A stretch of 64,000 nucleotides of DNA from Sodalinema lacuna_A. Its GTDB lineage: Bacteria; Cyanobacteriota; Cyanobacteriia; Cyanobacteriales; Geitlerinemataceae. The notes under the pieces are model-generated. The model saw nothing but the letters and a program-made list of their open reading frames with translations, was not told where the DNA came from and searched no databases. Numbering within the stretch: the first letter of the stretch is position 1; each line of letters opens with the position of its first letter. The translations under genes were made by a program, and so were the position numbers. Location of the stretch: contig FSSI02000017.1 in assembly GCA_900149785.2 (NCBI GenBank), positions 25,923 to 89,922 on the forward strand, written 5' to 3'. Shown piece by piece: positions 60,784-64,000 of the stretch.

Positions 60784-62286
60784 TTAGCGTCTGACAGAGA
60801 TTTCCACCGCCTCACTTTGATTCGAGAGGGCATCGACGGTTCGCAGGGCGTAGCGTCCGGGGCTAACCTGCACCTGGGTTTCCTGACGCGGCAGGAGTTG
60901 TTCGAGCTGCCAATGACGGTTTTGGCGTTTGTAGAGGGCCAGCGATCGCACGTCCTCGGAGTACTGGGGTTGCCAATGAATGCCATTGGCGGTGGTTTCG
61001 ACGCCTTGGGGTGCGTCGGGGGCTTGGCTATCGAGCCAAGGCATGGGGGGAATTAGAGCGGGTGTGGGGTAGAGGCGCGATCGGAACTGTCCATTCACCC
61101 CTAAGCGATCCTCCATAAAGACTTTAACGCTAAAAAAGATATTCCCCAGGGAATCCCGAGAGCGAGAGCGGCGGGAGATATCCACTTGACGCAGAAATTC
61201 CGTCACGGGCCAATCACTATCATTGAGACGACTGAGATAATTGCCGGTATAGATATGACGACGGTAGGGGTTGTGACTGAGCCACCAGTCGAGCAAACGA
61301 GGATAACTTTGTTGGGGGGGATCGATACGCCAGTAGAGTTGTGGCGCCATATAATCGACCCAACCTTGTTCTAGCCAGAGTTTGGGGTCAGCATAGATTT
61401 GTGCAAACTGATCCATTCCCCGAATCCCTGCCGGCTGGCCAGGGCGATAGATCCCAAAGGGACTAATCCCGAATTTAACCTGCGGTTTCGCGGCTTTGAT
61501 GCCGTCGTAGAGGCGACGCACCAGGCGATTGACGTTATCCCGCCGCCAATCATCTCGGCTTAAGCTGCCGCCATTTTTACGGTATTCCCCATAGGTGTTA
61601 TCGTCGGGGAACTCAACGCCGGGTTCTGGATAGGGATAGAAGTAGTCATCGAGGTGAACGCCATCGATACTGTAGCGGTTGACGACATCGAGGATCACGT
61701 CATAGGCGCGATCTTGAATGACTTTGGCCCCTGGGTCCATCCAAATCAAGTTGCGATAGGAATAGGCGTATTGAGGGTACTGGCGAGCCATGTTATTGGC
61801 GGCCAGGTCATAGCTACCGCCGAGTTTAGCGCGATAGGGGTTAAACCAGGCGTGCAGTTCGATGTTGCGATCGTGAGCTTCCTCAATGGCAAATTCTAGG
61901 GGGTCATAGAAAGGGCTAGGGGGTCGTCCCTGTTGCCCGGTGAGCCAATAACTCCAAGGTTCGGTGTCGGAGTAGTAGAGGGCATCCCCAGCGGGGCGGA
62001 TTTGCAGGATGAGGGCGTTGAGGTTGAGTTGTTGCATCCGGTTGAGGATGCCGATGAGTTCTGCTTGTTGTTGTTGGGTGCTGAGGTTAGGGCTAGAGGG
62101 CCAGTCGATGTTCACGACGGAGGCGGCCCAAACGCCACGAAATTCGTACTCAGGGGCGCTGGCTAGGTCTTGTCGGGCCAGGCTCGGGAGTTGGGTGAGT
62201 AGGAGGGTGGTAAGGGTGAGAGCAACCCAAAGCCGCCGTATGAGTCGGCGTCGTTTGGGGATGCCAGAGGAGCGAGTCAGAGTCAT
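60784..62286 (-). CDS. Exported family-10-like glycosyl hydrolase (GHL10)
   Basis: 500 aa. A basic start and signal helix (LWVALTLTTLLLTQLPSLA) are followed by the GHL10 (formerly DUF187) TIM barrel: YEFRGVWAASVVNIDWPSSP, LNLNALILQIRPAGDALYYS, SPFYDPLEFAIEEAHDRNIE with LHAWFNPYRA, IDGVHLDDYFYPYPEPG, RRLYDGIKAAKPQVKFGISP, WVDYMAPQLYWRID and HIYTGNYLSRL. Carboxylates in HLDDYF are the likely active-site acids. The last ~80 residues form an Fn3-like beta domain (YALRTVDALSNQSEAVEISV). Likely acts on peptidoglycan or exopolysaccharide in the periplasm; substrate unproven. Confidence 0.92.
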   Translation of the reverse strand: MTLTRSSGIPKRRRLIRRLWVALTLTTLLLTQLPSLARQDLASAPEYEFRGVWAASVVNIDWPSSPNLSTQQQQAELIGILNRMQQLNLNALILQIRPAGDALYYSDTEPWSYWLTGQQGRPPSPFYDPLEFAIEEAHDRNIELHAWFNPYRAKLGGSYDLAANNMARQYPQYAYSYRNLIWMDPGAKVIQDRAYDVILDVVNRYSIDGVHLDDYFYPYPEPGVEFPDDNTYGEYRKNGGSLSRDDWRRDNVNRLVRRLYDGIKAAKPQVKFGISPFGIYRPGQPAGIRGMDQFAQIYADPKLWLEQGWVDYMAPQLYWRIDPPQQSYPRLLDWWLSHNPYRRHIYTGNYLSRLNDSDWPVTEFLRQVDISRRSRSRDSLGNIFFSVKVFMEDRLGVNGQFRSRLYPTPALIPPMPWLDSQAPDAPQGVETTANGIHWQPQYSEDVRSLALYKRQNRHWQLEQLLPRQETQVQVSPGRYALRTVDALSNQSEAVEISVRR

Positions 62287-62727
62287 AGAAGCTCGTCGGT
62301 CATGAAATAAATGTTAATCGAGCGATATTGTAGTCTTCTTCGCCGGGGTTTGTGCATCCGGGTGAGACGCTACGGGGATTGGGTGTGGGCTGAGGGGATG
62401 TCCAGATTGAGAAACCGAGTGTCTCCCAAGACACCCGGTTTCTGGCCCAGTACCATAACTGCGAGATTAAGAAACCGAGTGTCTCCCAAGACACCCGGTT
62501 TCTGGTCCCAGTCCCACAGCTCAACGCCTATGTTAGTGAGGGTCTTGGTGTCCTTGATTGTCTTAGGACACCCTAAATTGAGAGAGAATCCGCCACCTGT
62601 TGCCTTTTTTTACCCCGTTTTTGGTCTGACTTAGACCAATGGTTGTTATATTATAGACACAACTTGTCCCTGTTTCTCTAGGCGTTTTTCACCGCCCTAG
62701 GTTTCACGCCAAAGGAGTCCTCTTGTC
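62287..62727. other. Intergenic region with dispersed palindromes
   Basis: About 440 bases without a gene. It holds two copies of a 42-bp palindromic repeat at a 60-bp period. The ribosome-binding site of the antitoxin gene (AAAGGAG, 62712-62718) is at the right end. Confidence 0.6.
62404..62505. repeat. Two copies of a palindromic repeat, 60-bp period
   Basis: Each copy contains AGAAACCGAGTGTCT, a short CCCA loop and AGACACCCGGTTTCT, which pair apart from one mismatch. Copies start at 62404 and 62464, and the sequence between differs. Repeats of this kind are dispersed in cyanobacterial genomes. Confidence 0.88.
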
Positions 62728-62970
62728 ATGCCTCACCCCTTAAAAGCGGTTTATCACAACGGAACTTTTGTCCTGAAAACAGATTGTCATTTACCCGAAG
62801 GCGCGGAAGTTGAGCTATGGGTCAATTCCTCCCAGCTCATTGCGCCTAAAATCTCAGATCCGCGTGAGAAAGCCATCTTTCTCAGGTCACTGGTTGAGAA
62901 GATGCAGCAATATCCAATCCCCGCCACAGCACCTGAGTTAACCCGCGAGAGTTTGCATGAACGCCGTTGA
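62728..62970 (+). CDS. Antitoxin (AF2212/VapB-like)
   Basis: 80 aa. AAAGGAG lies nine bases before the ATG. The first ~35 residues match the AF2212-like antitoxin pattern (LKAVYHNGTFVLKTDCHLPE, GAEVELWV), a swapped-hairpin DNA-binding beta fold. The rest is helical (REKAIFLRSLVEKMQQYPIP) and probably wraps the toxin. Its last 14 bases overlap the PIN toxin start, as is usual for coupled antitoxin-toxin genes. Since the toxin is broken, the antitoxin may be a solitary survivor. Confidence 0.8.
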   Translation: MPHPLKAVYHNGTFVLKTDCHLPEGAEVELWVNSSQLIAPKISDPREKAIFLRSLVEKMQQYPIPATAPELTRESLHERR

Positions 62971-63367
62971 TACGAATGTCCTGATTTATGTGAACGACCC
63001 ACGGGACCCCATGAAACAGTGAATCGCTAGTTCTCTTGTAGCGACTTTAAGCGATGCTGTTCTCCTCTGGCAAGTTGCTTGTGAGTATCTGGCAGCGAGT
63101 CGCAAACTAGAGCCGTTGGGATATGATCGAGGACAAGCCTATCAGTACATCCGAAGCTTACAACAGGTTTGGTACACCGCAATTCCCACCTGGGACATTC
63201 TGAATCGAACAGAGAGCTTAATGAGCCGCTATAGTTTGTCTCACTGGGATGCAATGCTCATCGCTGCCTGTCTAGATGTTCAGGTTCAAACGATTTATAC
63301 AGAAGACTTTGGCTACCCAGAGATTGATGGTCTAAGGATTGTGAATCCTTTCCGGGTAGAATCTTAA
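62957..63367 (+). pseudogene. PIN-domain toxin (VapC-like) with in-frame stop
   Basis: From ATG 62957 the frame reads MNAVDTNVLIYVNDPRDPMK then Q and TGA (63020-63022). The same frame continues with IASSLVATLSDAVLLWQVAC, EYLAASRKLEP, SLSHWDAMLIAACLDV and IYTEDFGYPEIDGLRIVNPF to a TAA at 63365. The PIN acidic residues (Asp5, Glu of CEYLAAS, Asp of HWDAM, Asp of TEDF) are all kept, so only one base (probably CGA to TGA) inactivates it. Either the toxin was recently inactivated or this is a sequencing error. A short product from an internal TTG at 63116 would lack the first Asp. Confidence 0.88.
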
Positions 63368-63517
63368 TGTTAGGTTGGGTTATTCTGCTTCTAGTTTTCT
63401 TAAACTCCTATTTATGATGATACTAGAACCTGGACTTAATCAATTTCTATGTCTCCAATTCTCCGCACTTGAGACATAAAGAAAAATACAATACCAATTG
63501 TTTCTCCAACGAGTAAT
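63368..63517 (+). promoter_or_regulatory. Putative CRISPR leader
   Basis: About 150 AT-rich bases directly before the first repeat, with no gene. The repeats end in AATTAAAC in the plus direction, which resembles a crRNA 5' tag, so the array is probably read rightward and this is the leader side. No cas gene lies in the window. Confidence 0.5.
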
Positions 63518-64000
63518 GTGCTCAACGCCTTTCGGCAATCAGAGGAATTAAACGNNNNNNNNNNNNNNNNNNNNNNNNNNNNNNNNNNNNNNNNNNNNNN
63601 NNNNNNNNNNNNNNNNNNNNNNNNNNNNNNNNNNNNNNNNNNNNNNNNNNNNNNNNNNNNNNNNNNNNNNNNNNNNNNNNNNNNNNNNNNNNNNNNNNNN
63701 NNNNNNNNNNNNNNNNNNNNNNNNNNNNNNNNNNNNNNNNNNNNNNNNNNNNNNNNNNNNNNNNNNNNNNNNNNNNNNNNNNNNNNNNNNNNNNNNNNNN
63801 NNNNNNNNNNNNNNNNNNNNNNNNNNNNNNNNNNNNNNNNNNNNNNNNNNNNNNNNNNNNNNNNNNNNNNNNNNNNNNNNNNNNNNNNNNNNNNGTGCTC
63901 AACGCCTTTCGGCAATCAGAGGAATTAAACGGGGGGACTAGGGGGGTATTTATATTCCTACTTAGTGCTCAACGCCTTTCGGCAATCAGAGGAATTAAAC
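63518..64000 (+). CRISPR. CRISPR array, 36-bp repeat, interrupted by an assembly gap
   Basis: Three identical 36-bp repeats are visible at 63518-63553, 63895-63930 and 63965-64000. The repeat begins GTGCTCAACGCCTTTCGGCA and ends ATCAGAGGAATTAAAC. It contains the small inverted repeat GCC-TTTC-GGC. One complete spacer of 34 bases (63931-63964) is readable; it starts GGGGGGACTAGGGGGG. Between 63554 and 63894 all but one base is N, a length that could hold about four more repeats if the gap size is real. The array continues beyond the right edge. Subtype cannot be given without cas genes. Confidence 0.95.
63555..63894. other. Assembly gap (340 N)
   Basis: Unresolved bases inside the CRISPR array, most likely caused by the repeats. 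Any frames reported across it are meaningless. Confidence 1.

Noticed and set aside
63555..63894. Open frames across the N run
   Set aside because: Bases are unknown; frames there are artefacts.

Overview
The window comes from a cyanobacterium, most likely a filamentous or mat-forming type. The evidence is the abundance of HIP1-type octamers (GCGATCGC) in the housekeeping genes, a ferredoxin-dependent glutamate synthase, a CAAD-domain membrane protein, NtcB/NarM/NrtP/NarB/NirA nitrate-assimilation genes and pentapeptide-repeat proteins. No tRNA or rRNA gene was seen. The left edge cuts a gene. The right edge falls exactly at the end of a CRISPR repeat, with a 340-base run of N inside the array.

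Region 1 (1-16104) is accessory DNA built around part of a contractile injection system (CIS, phage-tail-like). On the plus strand lie a TPR exoprotein, a membrane protein with a substrate-binding-like domain whose 5' end is tandemly duplicated, a 54-aa helical protein, a tail-tube protein, a 996-aa Ser/Pro-rich disordered protein, a CIS tube-initiator protein and a VgrG-like spike. On the minus strand are a pentapeptide-repeat exoprotein, a 552-aa protein and the start of a beta-sandwich protein. No sheath, baseplate wedge, AAA+ ATPase or PAAR gene is present, so the rest of the machine must lie elsewhere. HIP1 sites are almost absent from much of this region.

Region 2 (16300-29300) is mostly housekeeping: a LuxR-type response regulator, a membrane-anchored coiled-coil protein ending in a HicA-like domain, enolase, a CAAD protein, mutL, purA, a decayed tnpB, rplY, a sugar/adenosine kinase, an APH/P-loop kinase and a DUF2214-like membrane protein.

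Region 3 (30000-48000) holds Fd-GOGAT, a Uma2 nuclease, several exoproteins (CapA-like, TPR, DUF1517), a cupin, a methyltransferase, rsmE, gyrA, a CheY-like regulator and a 46-aa small protein. An IS200/IS605-type element with a broken tnpB (48084-49490) follows.

Region 4 (49500-60100) is a compact nitrate-assimilation island: ntcB, an SLH/OprB porin, narM, a small membrane protein, and the order nirA-nrtP-narB behind a textbook NtcA-dependent promoter (GTA-N8-TAC, 22 bases, TAN3T). A HEAT-repeat gene diverges from it.

Region 5 (60200-64000) holds a conserved hypothetical, a family-10-like glycosyl hydrolase, dispersed palindromes, an antitoxin gene overlapping a PIN toxin broken by an in-frame stop, and the CRISPR array.

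Many intergenic regions carry 3-4 exact or near-exact tandem copies of 11-15 bp units, an unusual recurring feature of this genome.
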